DNA of 64,000 bases from Parafrankia elaeagni. Lineage in GTDB: Bacteria; Actinomycetota; Actinomycetes; Frankiales; Frankiaceae. This document shows, one piece after another, positions 17,922-27,522 of this stretch (positions are counted from its first letter, which is position 1; the number at the start of each line of letters is the position of its first letter). A program made the position numbers and the translations under genes. The notes under the pieces were generated by a model. The model worked only from the letters and a program-made list of their open reading frames with translations, had not been told where the DNA came from and did no database searches. The stretch is from NCBI RefSeq assembly GCF_000374165.1, contig NZ_KB893772.1:124001-188000 (forward strand), written 5' to 3'.

Positions 17922-20624
17922 ATGACGTACCAGCCCCGGACCCAGCCCCAGACCCCGCCACCGAGCAGTCCCCGCGGTGAGCCCCGGCCCCAGGCCGAGC
18001 CACCGGCCGAGCCACCGGCAGCGCAGCCCCAGCAGCCGGCAGCCCCGACCCCGGGAGCCCCGGGAGCCCCGGGAGCCCCGGTGACGCTGACAGCGCGTCT
18101 GCCCGCCGGCGGGCCGGACCCGGAGGCGGACGCCGACGCCCTGTTCGACGCGTTCGGCGCCTGGGTGGTGGATCAGGGTCTGGAGCTCTACCCCGCGCAG
18201 ACCGAGGCGCTCATCGAGGTGGTCAGCGGCTCGAACGTCATCCTGGCGACGCCGACCGGCAGCGGGAAGAGCCTGGTGGCCACCGGGGCGCACTTCGCGG
18301 CACTCGGCTGGGGCCGGCGCACCTTCTACACCGCGCCGATCAAGGCGCTGGTGTCGGAGAAGTTCTTCGCGCTGTGCGCCGTGTTCGGCGCCGCCAGCGT
18401 CGGGATGATGACCGGTGACGCCTCCGTCAACGAGGGGGCGCCGATCATCTGCTGCACGGCCGAGATCCTCGCGAACATCGCGCTGCGTGACGGGGCCGCG
18501 GCGGACGTCGGCCAGGTCGTCATGGACGAGTTCCACTACTACGCCGACCCCGACCGGGGCTGGGCCTGGCAGGTGCCGCTCATCGAGCTGCCGCACACCC
18601 AGTTCCTGCTCATGTCGGCGACGCTGGGCGACGTCACCCGTTTCGAGGAGGACCTGACCCGGCGCACCGGGCGGCCGACGGCCGTCGTGCGTTCGGCGCA
18701 GCGACCGGTTCCGCTGTTCCACCGCTATGTGACCACCCCGCTACACGAGACGATCGAGGAGCTGCTCGAGACGCGGCAGGCCCCGATCTACGTCGTGCAC
18801 TTCACCCAGGCCTCGGCGCTCGAGCGGGCGCAGTCGCTGATGAGCATCAACGTCTCCACCCGGGCGGAGAAGGACGCGATCGCGCAGATGATCGGCGGCT
18901 TCCGGTTCGCCTCCGGGTTCGGCAGGACGTTGTCGCGCCTGGTCCGGCACGGGATCGGGGTGCACCACGCGGGGATGCTGCCCAAGTACCGCCGGCTGGT
19001 GGAGCTGCTCGCGCAGGCGGGGCTGCTCAAGGTGATCTGCGGCACCGACACCCTCGGAGTCGGCATCAACGTGCCGATCCGCACGGTCGTGTTCACCGCG
19101 CTGTCCAAGTACGACGGGACCCGCACCCGGATCCTGACCGCGCGGGAGTTCCACCAGATCGCCGGGCGGGCCGGCCGGGCGGGGTTCGACACGGTCGGCA
19201 ACGTGGTCGTGCAGGCGCCCGAGCATGTGGTCGAGAACGAGAAGGCGCTGGCGAAGGCCGGTGACGATCCGAAGAAGCGGCGCAAGGTCGTGCGCCGCAA
19301 GCCGCCGGAGGGGTTCGTCTCCTGGGGCGTTCCCACGTTCGAACGACTGGTCGGCGCCGAGCCGGAACCGCTGGTGTCCCAGTTCGCCGTGAGCCACTCG
19401 ATGCTGCTCAACGTGGTCAACCGCCCCGGGGACGCGTTCACCGCGATGCGCCACCTGCTCACCGACAACCACGAGCCGCGCCCGGCGCAGCGCCGGCACA
19501 TCCACCGCGCGATCGCGATCTACCGGGCGCTGCTGGCCGCCGGGGTGGTCGAGAAGCTCGACACTCCGGACGAGACCGGCCGCTCGGTGCGGCTCACCGT
19601 CGACCTGCAGCTCGACTTCGCGCTCAACCAGCCGCTGTCCCCGTTCGCGCTGGCCGCCATCGACCTGCTCGACCGCGACTCCCCCGCCTACGCGCTGGAC
19701 GTCCTCAGCCTGCTCGAGTCGACGCTGGACAACCCGCGGCAGGTGCTGTCCGCGCAGCAGTTCCGCGCCCGCGGCGAGGCTGTCGCCGCGATGAAGGCCG
19801 ACGGTGTCGAGTACGACCGGCGCATGGAGCTGCTGGAGGAGGTCACCTGGCCCAAACCGCTCGACGAGCTGCTGCACGCCGCCCTGGCCACCTACCGGCG
19901 CGGCCACCCCTGGGTCGACGACTACGAGCTGGCGCCGAAGTCGGTGGCCCGCGACATGTTCGAACGGGCGATGACCTTCGCCGAGTACGTCGACTTCTAC
20001 GGGCTGGCCCGCTCGGAGGGCCTGCTGCTGCGTTACCTGGCCGACGCGTTCAAGGCGCTGCGCCAGACGGTGCCGGAGGAGGCACGCACCGAGGAGCTCG
20101 TCGACCTCACCGAATGGCTCGGGGAGCTCGTCCGCCAGGTCGACTCCAGCCTGCTCGACGAGTGGGAGGCGCTGCGCGATCCCGAAGCCGGCGACGGAGC
20201 CGGCACCGGCGGTGGCCCGGGGGCCGCGGGCATGCTGGTGGAGCGGACCACCGCAGTCACCGCGAACACCCGCGCGTTCCGGGTGCTGGTACGCAACGCG
20301 CTGTTCCGGCGGGTGGAGCTGGCCGCGCTGCGCCGCTACGACCTGCTCGGTGAACTCGACGCCGAGGCCGGTTTCGACGCGCAGGCCTGGCGGGAGGCGC
20401 TGGAGCCCTACTTCGAGCTGTACACCGAGATCGGGACGGGGCCGGACGCCCGCGGACCGGGTCTGCTCATCGTCACGACCGCCGCGGACCGGTGGACGCT
20501 GCGGCAGATCTTCGACGATCCGGCGGGTGACCACGACTGGGGAATCAGTGCCGAGGTCGACCTCGCCGCCTCGGACGAGGCGGGAACAGCCGTCGTGCGG
20601 GTCACCGCCGTCGACCAGCTCTGA
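17922..20624 (+). CDS. DEAD/DEAH-box helicase with DUF3516 C-terminal domain
   Basis: This 900-residue Ski2-like SF2 helicase has a low-complexity proline-rich N-terminus (first 65 residues), then Q/Walker A region ATPTGSGKSLVATGAHFAA (about residue 109), Walker B/DExH as VMDEFHYYADPDRGWAW (about 201), motif III LLMSATLGD, and motif VI HQIAGRAGRAGFD. The C-terminal 400 residues, with LEEVTWPKPLDELLHAAL and MFERAMTFAEYVDFYGLARS, match the actinobacterial DUF3516 extension. It probably remodels RNA or DNA-RNA structures in an ATP-dependent way; its exact substrate is unknown. The ATG at 17922 follows GAGGA. It is monocistronic between the HTH gene and the LuxR leader. Confidence 0.92.
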   Translation: MTYQPRTQPQTPPPSSPRGEPRPQAEPPAEPPAAQPQQPAAPTPGAPGAPGAPVTLTARLPAGGPDPEADADALFDAFGAWVVDQGLELYPAQTEALIEVVSGSNVILATPTGSGKSLVATGAHFAALGWGRRTFYTAPIKALVSEKFFALCAVFGAASVGMMTGDASVNEGAPIICCTAEILANIALRDGAAADVGQVVMDEFHYYADPDRGWAWQVPLIELPHTQFLLMSATLGDVTRFEEDLTRRTGRPTAVVRSAQRPVPLFHRYVTTPLHETIEELLETRQAPIYVVHFTQASALERAQSLMSINVSTRAEKDAIAQMIGGFRFASGFGRTLSRLVRHGIGVHHAGMLPKYRRLVELLAQAGLLKVICGTDTLGVGINVPIRTVVFTALSKYDGTRTRILTAREFHQIAGRAGRAGFDTVGNVVVQAPEHVVENEKALAKAGDDPKKRRKVVRRKPPEGFVSWGVPTFERLVGAEPEPLVSQFAVSHSMLLNVVNRPGDAFTAMRHLLTDNHEPRPAQRRHIHRAIAIYRALLAAGVVEKLDTPDETGRSVRLTVDLQLDFALNQPLSPFALAAIDLLDRDSPAYALDVLSLLESTLDNPRQVLSAQQFRARGEAVAAMKADGVEYDRRMELLEEVTWPKPLDELLHAALATYRRGHPWVDDYELAPKSVARDMFERAMTFAEYVDFYGLARSEGLLLRYLADAFKALRQTVPEEARTEELVDLTEWLGELVRQVDSSLLDEWEALRDPEAGDGAGTGGGPGAAGMLVERTTAVTANTRAFRVLVRNALFRRVELAALRRYDLLGELDAEAGFDAQAWREALEPYFELYTEIGTGPDARGPGLLIVTTAADRWTLRQIFDDPAGDHDWGISAEVDLAASDEAGTAVVRVTAVDQL

Positions 20625-21528
20625 TGCCGAACCGTATCGCGGCAAAGGCGGGCGGCGGCAAAGGCACAATGGGCATGGCACCGAAGTGTTCACACCCGTT
20701 CGGGCCGACCCGCAACCGGCACTTTCGGTCCAGCCCTCTCGCGTAGGTTCGGGAAAGGGCGCCAACGCGGTGCGGTGTGGCACGGTGACCGAACGACGCC
20801 GGGAGACGGGCCGACCGGACGGTGTGGCTTTCCCACGGGCGCCGGTCCGACCGGGCCGCCCATCGCCCACCGGCGTCCACCCACGACCAGGGGTGACGGC
20901 GGCAACGGCACCGGCGGCCGACAGCGGAGGCCACCGGCTGGTATTTACCCACCTCCCACCGCCGACATTCCCATCCCAGAGACACCGGATTCACAACCAC
21001 CGCGTGCCGCAATAGCGGATTCACCCACCTGGCGACGGCCATCGCGGTCCTGTATCAACGGAGAACGAACACAGGATCACCGCCACCCCCGCCCCGGCCG
21101 GTCGACGCGGAGCCGCGCCGGCCGGGGCGGACGGGTCCACCCCGGCCGGGGTGACGGCCGGGGCGACGGCGACCGTGACGGCCCTCGCCGACCGGCCGGC
21201 CCGGGCGGGCGCGTCCGGGCCACCCCATACACCTCCGCCCGATCACAACCCTCACTGCGCGCGTTCGGCACCACGGTGCACAATGCGCCGATTGCCGGGA
21301 CGAAGATCCCCTTGCTAGTCTCATTTCTCGGCAAGGAGATTTGTCTGTCGTAAAGGGCCGCGCCGACCCGGCTGCGCCGGCCCCTCGACACGGAACCGGT
21401 TTCCGTGGCCCACCTGCGTCCCCGGCCGCTTCAGGCGGCGGAAACCGGGCAGGCCAGCAACACCTTTTGCCTGCTTTTCCGTTTTGTTTCGTTCTTAGTC
21501 CGCGAGACCCCCGGACGAGAGGAAGACG
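20625..21528. other. Long gene-free leader before the LuxR-type regulator
   Basis: No gene is supported in this 904-base stretch; the open frames lack protein-like composition. The last 280 bases are less GC-rich than the surroundings. Visible structures are TTGCCG...CGGCAA arms around 21292-21332, a possible promoter TTGCCG (21292-21297) with TAGTCT (21316-21321, 18-base spacer), and a dyad CACGGAA/TTCCGTG near 21388-21407. A pyrimidine-rich run with several TTTT blocks lies near 21470-21500. A small RNA or long regulated 5' leader is possible. Confidence 0.45.
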
Positions 21529-22377
21529 ATGACATCGGGCACTACCGATGGCTGCTCGGTCGAGGCGATGCTGCCTCGGGCCGTCACCCGGCTGCGCGCC
21601 CGTACCGGCGCCGATCTGGCCTACGGCGGATCGGTCGATCCCCGCTCGCGCTACCTGACCATCAGCGCGCTTGACGGGAACCGCACGAACGCGTTGCGCG
21701 GGATGTCCCTGCCGCCGGGCCACGGCGTGGGCGGACGGGTCGTGGCCCTGGGCCGCCCCGTCGTGATCGACGCGGGCACCCGCCCGCGCTATACCGAGGA
21801 CCAGCGCGACTGGGCCGTCCTGGGCGAGGACATCTCCTCGGTCGTCGCCGTGCCGGTGCGCGCCGGCGGCATCGTGCACGCGGTGCTGTACTGCGGTGTG
21901 CGGGCGGACAACCCCGTTCCGCCGGCCGCGGTGGAGACGGCGCTCGGTGTCGCGCGCCGCTTCGAGGCGCTGCTCGCCGAACGCGCGATGGCCGCCCGGC
22001 CCGACACCGCCGCGGCGACGCCGGGCGCCTCCCGGCTGCGGACGCTGTGCCGCGTCGACGCCGAACTGGAGGAGCTGACCTTCCAGACCAGCGACCAGGC
22101 ACTGCGGGAGCGGATCATCGCGGTCCGCGACCTGCTGGAGGACCTGTTCCCCGACGCGGCGCCGCCCACCCGCGCGCAGCCGTTCGGCCTGTCACCGCGC
22201 GAGCTGGACGTCCTGCGGCTGGTCGCGGAGGGCATGTCCAACGCCGAGACGGCCCGCCGTCTCGCGGTCAGCCCGGAAACGGTGAAGGCCTACCTGCGCA
22301 GCATCATGAACAAGCTCGGCGTGCACAACCGGACCGCGGCGGTCAACGTCGCGCGCCGCTCCAGCCTGCTGCCGTGA
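21529..22377 (+). CDS. GAF-LuxR family transcriptional regulator
   Basis: This 282-residue regulator has a GAF-like sensory domain at about residues 10-150, including GHGVGGRVVALGRPVVI and ISSVVAVPVRAGGIVHAVLYCGV. A short helical linker follows, then a C-terminal LuxR/GerE HTH: FGLSPRELDVLRLVAEGMSN, then AETARRLAVSPETVKAYLRS. It likely senses a small molecule or redox signal and binds DNA as a dimer. The ATG at 21529 follows GAGAGGAAG. It is preceded by an unusually long gene-free region and followed by a strong hairpin, so it is probably a single-gene unit. Confidence 0.9.
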   Translation: MTSGTTDGCSVEAMLPRAVTRLRARTGADLAYGGSVDPRSRYLTISALDGNRTNALRGMSLPPGHGVGGRVVALGRPVVIDAGTRPRYTEDQRDWAVLGEDISSVVAVPVRAGGIVHAVLYCGVRADNPVPPAAVETALGVARRFEALLAERAMAARPDTAAATPGASRLRTLCRVDAELEELTFQTSDQALRERIIAVRDLLEDLFPDAAPPTRAQPFGLSPRELDVLRLVAEGMSNAETARRLAVSPETVKAYLRSIMNKLGVHNRTAAVNVARRSSLLP

Positions 22378-22418
22378 GCACGGCAGCAGGCCGGCCATAA
22401 CAGGTCCCGAAACAAAAA

Positions 22419-22451
22419 CCGGGTGCGGGCGAGATTCTCGCCCGCACCCGG
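22419..22451 (-). terminator. Intrinsic terminator, 16-bp perfect stem
   Basis: Bases 22419-22434 and 22436-22451 are perfect reverse complements. On the minus strand the stem is followed by TTTTTGTTT (plus-strand 22411-22418 is A-rich), a classic intrinsic terminator and rare in such GC-rich DNA. On the plus strand the following TGTCTTTC is a weaker tract, so it may also end the LuxR gene. Confidence 0.8.
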
Positions 22452-22518
22452 TGTCTTTCACACGGCGCTGGTGCCCGTAACCTGCAGGACAAACGCCTTT
22501 CCCGCCCCGGGACGTCCT

Positions 22519-22941
22519 TCACCTGGGGCGGCTCGGCCTGGGGCAGAACGAACGCCCGACGGGGCGTCGGGCCGGGCCGGTGGCCGCGGGCCCCGGTGCC
22601 GGCAGGGCCAACGGCCCGGTGATCGCGGGGCTGCCCGCGCCGCCCGGCTCGCCGGCTGCTCCCTGCTCCTGGCCTGGTGGTGGTGCCTGACCGGGGCCGC
22701 CGCGGCGCGGCTGGGCGCCGGGGCGCGGCCGGTCCGTGTTGTCCGAGCCGGCCTCCTGGCCCCGCTGGGCATCGTCCGGACGGCCCGCCCGCTCCCCCGT
22801 ACCACCCCCGTGCGGCTGGGCTCCGTACCGCGGCCGGGGACACCTCCCCCGATGCGACGGCGATCCGCCGCTGTTGTGCCGTTCGAACTTGTCTGCCACG
22901 ACGAACTCCCCCTCCTCCGGATACCGACTGGCGTGACTCAC
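22519..22941 (-). CDS. Hypothetical low-complexity protein
   Basis: A possible 140-residue protein starts MSHASRYPEEGEFVVADKFE; a GTG at the VADKFERHNSGG segment is an alternative start. It continues as a Gly/Pro/Arg/Gln-rich disordered chain with no recognised domain. The case for it is contextual: the directional terminator at 22419-22451 lies just downstream on this strand, and an AT-rich divergent promoter region lies upstream at 22942-23050. The first 30 residues are more balanced in composition than random GC-rich reading frames. The function is unknown and the gene could still be spurious. Confidence 0.4.
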   Translation of the reverse strand: MSHASRYPEEGEFVVADKFERHNSGGSPSHRGRCPRPRYGAQPHGGGTGERAGRPDDAQRGQEAGSDNTDRPRPGAQPRRGGPGQAPPPGQEQGAAGEPGGAGSPAITGPLALPAPGPAATGPARRPVGRSFCPRPSRPR

Positions 22942-22996
22942 GACGTCATCGCGGTACTGGCGCCATCGGCGTGAACATTAAAGAGGTATTCGCGGC

Positions 22997-23027
22997 TTTG
23001 GTACCCCTCTCCGGGGGTAACACCAAA
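22997..23027. promoter_or_regulatory. Imperfect dyad upstream of the MMPL gene
   Basis: TTTGGTACCCC and GGGGTAACACCAAA form a nested imperfect inverted repeat around TCTCC, inside the AT-rich spacer between the hypothetical minus-strand gene and the MMPL gene. It could be an operator for one or both divergent promoters. No clear promoter boxes could be fixed. Confidence 0.4.
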
Positions 23028-23052
23028 TCTTTTGCACTTCTACGTTGAACTC

Positions 23053-26000
23053 ATGTCATTTCCCGTCGATGTCACGCGGCGGTTCAGGGGCTCGACGGGG
23101 CGCCCCGACAGCCACCGGTCACCCGCCCACGCGGGAACGGTCGGCGCGGCAGCGGAGGCATCGCCGCCACCGTTCCCCGTGCACACGCCGCCGTTCACCA
23201 CGCACACGCCGCCGCCCGCCGCCGCCGCGCTGCCGGCGGCCACCGCGCTGCCCGCCGGCGGCGTCCGGCCGTCCGCGACCCTGACGGCCTTCGCCACCGG
23301 CCTGCCGGCAGCCACCACGCCGGTGCCTGCTCCGGATCCGGTGCACGGTTCCGCCCGTCCCGGCTCCGCGCGGCGGGGTGTGTCCCGGCCTGGTGCGCGG
23401 GCCGGTGCCGCCCGCCCGGGGCCACGCCGAACGGACCGGAGCCACGAACCGGCCGGGCGCACACCGGCCCAGCCCGGCAGCTCGGGCCGGTCCGGCCGGA
23501 CCGGTCGGTCGAGGCGCTCGGGCGGCGGCGGCACCGTCGGCGACGCGGGTGGCGGGGGTGGCGCGGCCTCCGGCAGCGCGGGCGACGCGGGCAGCGCCGG
23601 TTCCGGCAACGCGGGCAGCGCCGGGAACGCCGGGAACGCGGGGAACTCGGGGCGGTCCGGCGGGGCGGGTGGGCCCGCCAGCGCGGCGGCGGGTGGGCGC
23701 GGCGGCCTGTTCGCCCTGCTCGCCCGACTGGCGGTCAACCGCCCGGGACGGGTCCTGACCATCACCGGGCTGCTGGTCATCTGTCTGCTGCCGTGGGCCG
23801 GCGGTGTCTTCGACCGGCTCTCGACCGGAGGCTTCTACGCCGCCGGTGACTCCGCCACTCATGCCGAGGCGCTGCTGGACGCCGAGTTCCCCGGCGCCCC
23901 GCCGAACGTGGCCATCATGGTCACCGCACCCGGCACCATCGAGGGGCCGACCGCGCGGCGGGTCGGTGAGAACCTCACCAGCCAGCTGCAGCGCGAGCCC
24001 GGGGTCAGCGGGGTGACCTCCTACTGGTCGCCGGACGCGCCGGCGGGCCTGCTGCGCTCCCAGGACGGGCGCAGCGCCCTGGTCCTGTTCCGGCTGACCG
24101 GCTCCGAGGACGCGATCGCGCGCCATGTGGCCGATCTGCACGACCGCTACGCCCACGACGGGCCCGGGGTCACCGTCCGGTTCGGCGGGGCGCCGGCGGT
24201 GATGCTGGACGTCACCGAGCAGAGCCGCGCCGATCTGGAGCGGGCCGAGCTGGTGACCGCACCGCTGGTGCTCGGCGTCCTGCTGTTCGCCTTCGGCGGG
24301 ACGGCCGCGGCGTTGCTGCCGGTGGTGGTCGGTGGCAGCGCGGTCATCGCCAGTCTCGCCCTGCTGCGGCTGCTCTCCGAGATGACCCACATCTCGGTGT
24401 TCTCGCTGAACCTGACCACCGCGCTCGGGTTCGCGCTGGCGGTGGACTACTGCCTGTTCATCCTCCGGAGGTTCCGTGAGGAGCGGGAGGCCGGGGTGCA
24501 GCGGGAGGCCGCCCTGCACACCAGTCTGCGCACCGCCGGGCGCACCGTGCTGTTCTCCGGGCTGACGGTGGCCCTGTCGCTGACCGGCGCGCTGCTGTTC
24601 CCCCTGCCCTACCTGAAGTCCTACGCGTACGCGGGCATCGCGGTGGTGGTCACCTCGGAGCTCGCCGCGCTGCTGGTGCTCCCGGCGGCGATCATGCTGC
24701 TGGGCGAGCGGGTCGAGCGGAGCCGCCGCCGCGGCCTCGGTTTCGGCCGGCGCCGCGGCGGTGTCCGCCGGCGCCGCGAGCCGGGGGCGGTGTGGACGGC
24801 GGTCGCCCACCGGGCGATGGCACACCCGCTGCTGTTCGGCGGGGCGGCGGTGGCGCTGATGGTCGTCATGGCGCTGCCGCTGGGCGGCCTGCGGGTCGCC
24901 CTCGCCGACGACACCGTGCTGCCGACGACGGCCCACTCGCACGTGGTGAACGACGCGATGCGCGACGACTTCACGGTCTGTCTGCCCTGCCAGATCCCGG
25001 TCGTGGTCCCCGGGGTCGACGCCCGCGAGCCGGCCGTCGTGACCCAGCTGGGCGGGTACGCCGCCGCCCTGTCGGACGTCCCCGGCGTCGCCCGGGTCGA
25101 CACCGTGGCCGGCAGCTTCACCGACGGGCGGATGATCGCGCCGGCGCCGGCCGGCGGCCAGCAGTTCGTCGGCACCCACGGTGGTGCCTGGCTGTCGCTG
25201 TGGCCGACCGAACCGGACCCGATCTCGACGGCGACGCAGCGCACGGTCGGCCTGATCCGCGCCGTCCCGACGCCCTACCCGGTCGAGATCGGCGGCCTCG
25301 CGCCGCACCTGGTGGAGACCCGCGAGACCGTCATCCGCGGCCTGCCCGGCGCGATCGCCGTGGTGGTGACCGCGACGTTCGTGCTGCTGTTCCTGTTCAC
25401 CGGCAGCCTGCTGCTGCCGCTGAAGGCGCTGCTGCTCAACGCGCTGAACCTGGCGGCGGTGATGGGCGTGATGGTGCTCGTCTTCCAGGACGGGCACCTG
25501 CAGTCGCTGGTCGGGCACTTCCAGGTCTCGGGGACGGTCGAGCTGACCAGCCCGGTCCTGATGTTCTGCGTCGCGTTCGGGCTCAGCATGGACTACGAGA
25601 TCTTCCTGCTGGCCCGCATCCGGGAGGAGCACCTGCGCGGCGCCGGCAACCGGCGCGCCGTCGCCCGCGGCCTGGCCGCGACCGGCCCGCTGCTGACCTG
25701 CGCGGCGCTCGCCCTGATCGTCGTCATGATCGGCGTCGCGACGTCCCAGATCAGCATCATCAAGATGGTCGGGCTGGGTCTCGCGCTGGCGGTGCTCCTC
25801 GACGTGACCGTGATCCGCGCGGTGCTGGTCCCCGCCTTCATGGCCCTCGCCGGCCGCTACAACTGGTGGGCGCCGACGCCGTTGCGTCTCCTCCACGAGC
25901 GCCTCGGCCTGCGCGAGGGTGTCGAGCCCGGCGAGTTCGGTGGGCCGGACGGGCTCGGCACCGCCGGGGCACCGGACGGGCTGGCCGTCCCCCGCGGGGT

Positions 26001-26463
26001 GTTCCCCGCGGTCCTGCCGGCCGTCCTGCCCACCCGGGGGACCGTGGCCTCACCGCCCCCCGCGGGCGGGGACGTCCTGGCCGGGTCGCCCCGGCACAGC
26101 GGCCTCGGTCCGCCCGGGCCGAGGCCCCCGGCCCGATCCGACGGCGCCGGGCCGGCCCTGTTCTCGGCGAGTACCTACGGCCGGGCGGAGGACGGGCTGT
26201 TCGATCCCGACGGGTACGGCAGTCTGGCCGGGCCCGCCGGGCCATCCGGGACGCACCGGCCGTCGGACCCGCCCGCGGACCCGGAGCGCCTGGCCCGATC
26301 GGGCCAGGCTCCGGAGCGGACCTCAGGTGAGCAGGACGCCTCCCCCGAGAACTACGTGCCCACGCTGGGTGAGCGGGAGAAGACCGAGGGCTGCTGGTCG
26401 GCGAACGCCTGGTTCTCCCCGCACGGCGACGCCCCGGCCGCCGATCCCCGCCGGGACGGCTGA
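23053..26463 (+). CDS. MMPL family RND-type membrane transporter
   Basis: This protein of about 1,136 residues has the MMPL architecture: a first transmembrane helix (VLTITGLLVICLLPWAGGVF), an extracytoplasmic loop, five helices including FALAVDYCLFILRRFREERE, a second transmembrane/loop unit, and five more helices with GLSMDYEIFLLARIREEH. The two D-Y motifs are the proton-relay positions of MMPL transporters, which export lipids or siderophore-type molecules across the membrane. The first 220 residues are an unusual Gly/Ala/Ser/Pro-rich low-complexity region (GSAGNAGNAGNSG), and the last 190 are disordered. ATG 23053 or TTG 23032 could be the start; the low-complexity part may even lie outside the real protein. 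No accessory gene is adjacent. Confidence 0.88.
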   Translation: MSFPVDVTRRFRGSTGRPDSHRSPAHAGTVGAAAEASPPPFPVHTPPFTTHTPPPAAAALPAATALPAGGVRPSATLTAFATGLPAATTPVPAPDPVHGSARPGSARRGVSRPGARAGAARPGPRRTDRSHEPAGRTPAQPGSSGRSGRTGRSRRSGGGGTVGDAGGGGGAASGSAGDAGSAGSGNAGSAGNAGNAGNSGRSGGAGGPASAAAGGRGGLFALLARLAVNRPGRVLTITGLLVICLLPWAGGVFDRLSTGGFYAAGDSATHAEALLDAEFPGAPPNVAIMVTAPGTIEGPTARRVGENLTSQLQREPGVSGVTSYWSPDAPAGLLRSQDGRSALVLFRLTGSEDAIARHVADLHDRYAHDGPGVTVRFGGAPAVMLDVTEQSRADLERAELVTAPLVLGVLLFAFGGTAAALLPVVVGGSAVIASLALLRLLSEMTHISVFSLNLTTALGFALAVDYCLFILRRFREEREAGVQREAALHTSLRTAGRTVLFSGLTVALSLTGALLFPLPYLKSYAYAGIAVVVTSELAALLVLPAAIMLLGERVERSRRRGLGFGRRRGGVRRRREPGAVWTAVAHRAMAHPLLFGGAAVALMVVMALPLGGLRVALADDTVLPTTAHSHVVNDAMRDDFTVCLPCQIPVVVPGVDAREPAVVTQLGGYAAALSDVPGVARVDTVAGSFTDGRMIAPAPAGGQQFVGTHGGAWLSLWPTEPDPISTATQRTVGLIRAVPTPYPVEIGGLAPHLVETRETVIRGLPGAIAVVVTATFVLLFLFTGSLLLPLKALLLNALNLAAVMGVMVLVFQDGHLQSLVGHFQVSGTVELTSPVLMFCVAFGLSMDYEIFLLARIREEHLRGAGNRRAVARGLAATGPLLTCAALALIVVMIGVATSQISIIKMVGLGLALAVLLDVTVIRAVLVPAFMALAGRYNWWAPTPLRLLHERLGLREGVEPGEFGGPDGLGTAGAPDGLAVPRGVFPAVLPAVLPTRGTVASPPPAGGDVLAGSPRHSGLGPPGPRPPARSDGAGPALFSASTYGRAEDGLFDPDGYGSLAGPAGPSGTHRPSDPPADPERLARSGQAPERTSGEQDASPENYVPTLGEREKTEGCWSANAWFSPHGDAPAADPRRDG

Positions 26464-26651
26464 CGCAGAGGGTGGGGTGCGGCACAACGCCGGGTGCCGG
26501 GCGGCCGTGATGCAGTATGCCGGAGCAGTGGCCCGCTCCACGCAGGGCCGCGACCGGGGACGTTCCCGCCGCACGGGGTTGGCGGGGCTCCCGGGCACCC
26601 GGCCGGCCCGGGGCCCGGGTGACCCGCGCCCGGCCGACCCGAAGGTGGAAG

Positions 26652-27503
26652 ATGCGACCTGCTGCCGTCACCCGTCCGGTGAGCGTCACCCCGTCCGCGC
26701 CGACGGTGCTGGACCTGATGGACCTCGAGGAGATCGACCGCGATCTCTTCCGGGTCCGGGTGGTGTTCGACGACCGGTACGCGCTGTACGGCGGGCAGGT
26801 CGCGGCCCAGGCCCTGCTGGCGGCGGGGCTCACCGTCCCGGAGGGACGGGTGCCGCACTCGCTGCACGGCTACTACCTGCGCCTCGGCGACGCCTCCCGG
26901 CCGACGATCTTCCGGGTGGACCGTGACCGCGACGGCCGCTCGTTCTCCGCCCGCCGGGTGGTCGCCGTCCAGGGCGGCAAGGTGATCTTCAACATGTCGG
27001 TGTCGTTCCAGGTACCCGAGCCGGGCGTCGACGTCACCGCCGAGCCGATGCCGCCGCTGGCCGCGCCGGACACCCTCACCGAGGTCAGGCTGTCACGGCC
27101 GGTGTCCTTCGAGGCGCGGGCGGAGCGCGCACCCGCGCCCGGCGTCGACTTCCCGACCCGGCTGTGGGCACGGTGCACCACCGCGCTCCCCGACGACCCG
27201 CTGCTGCACGCGGTCATCCTGACCTACCTGTCCGACAGCGTGGCGGGGCTGGCGCCGTACCACTCCGCCACCGCCCGTTCGGGCTCCAGCCTGGACCACG
27301 CGGTCTGGTTCCACCGGCACATCCAGATGGATGACTGGGTGCTGATGGACCATGTCCCGCGCACCATCGCGGGCGGCCGGGGCTGGTACACGGGCACCAT
27401 CCACGCGCGGGACGGCGCGCTGGGCGCGAGCCTGGCCCAGGAGGCGCTCTTCCGCCCGCCGTTGGATCACCCTCGGCGTCCCTGGAGCGGCGACCAGCCC
27501 TGA
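26652..27503 (+). CDS. tesB: Acyl-CoA thioesterase II (TesB-like)
   Basis: This 283-residue enzyme has a double hot-dog fold and cleaves acyl-CoA to free acid and CoA. The first hot dog shows ALYGGQVAAQALLAAGLTV, HSLHGYYLRLGD and FSARRVVAVQGGKVIFNMSVSF. The second shows LTYLSDSVAGLAP, SLDHAVWFHR and DDWVLMDHVPRTIAGGRGWY with a final ASLAQEALFR. The active-site Asp (LSDS), Thr/Ser and Gln (AQE) positions of TesB are all present. ATG 26652 follows GAAGGTGGAAG. It converges on nagA with 19 bases between the stops. Confidence 0.93.
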   Translation: MRPAAVTRPVSVTPSAPTVLDLMDLEEIDRDLFRVRVVFDDRYALYGGQVAAQALLAAGLTVPEGRVPHSLHGYYLRLGDASRPTIFRVDRDRDGRSFSARRVVAVQGGKVIFNMSVSFQVPEPGVDVTAEPMPPLAAPDTLTEVRLSRPVSFEARAERAPAPGVDFPTRLWARCTTALPDDPLLHAVILTYLSDSVAGLAPYHSATARSGSSLDHAVWFHRHIQMDDWVLMDHVPRTIAGGRGWYTGTIHARDGALGASLAQEALFRPPLDHPRRPWSGDQP

Positions 27504-27522
27504 CACCGGCAGGGGGCGCGGG

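Noticed and set aside
20775-21353. 192-residue frame in the LuxR leader
   Set aside because: Its composition is low-complexity (Gly/Arg/Pro), it has no good ribosome site and it shows no domain.
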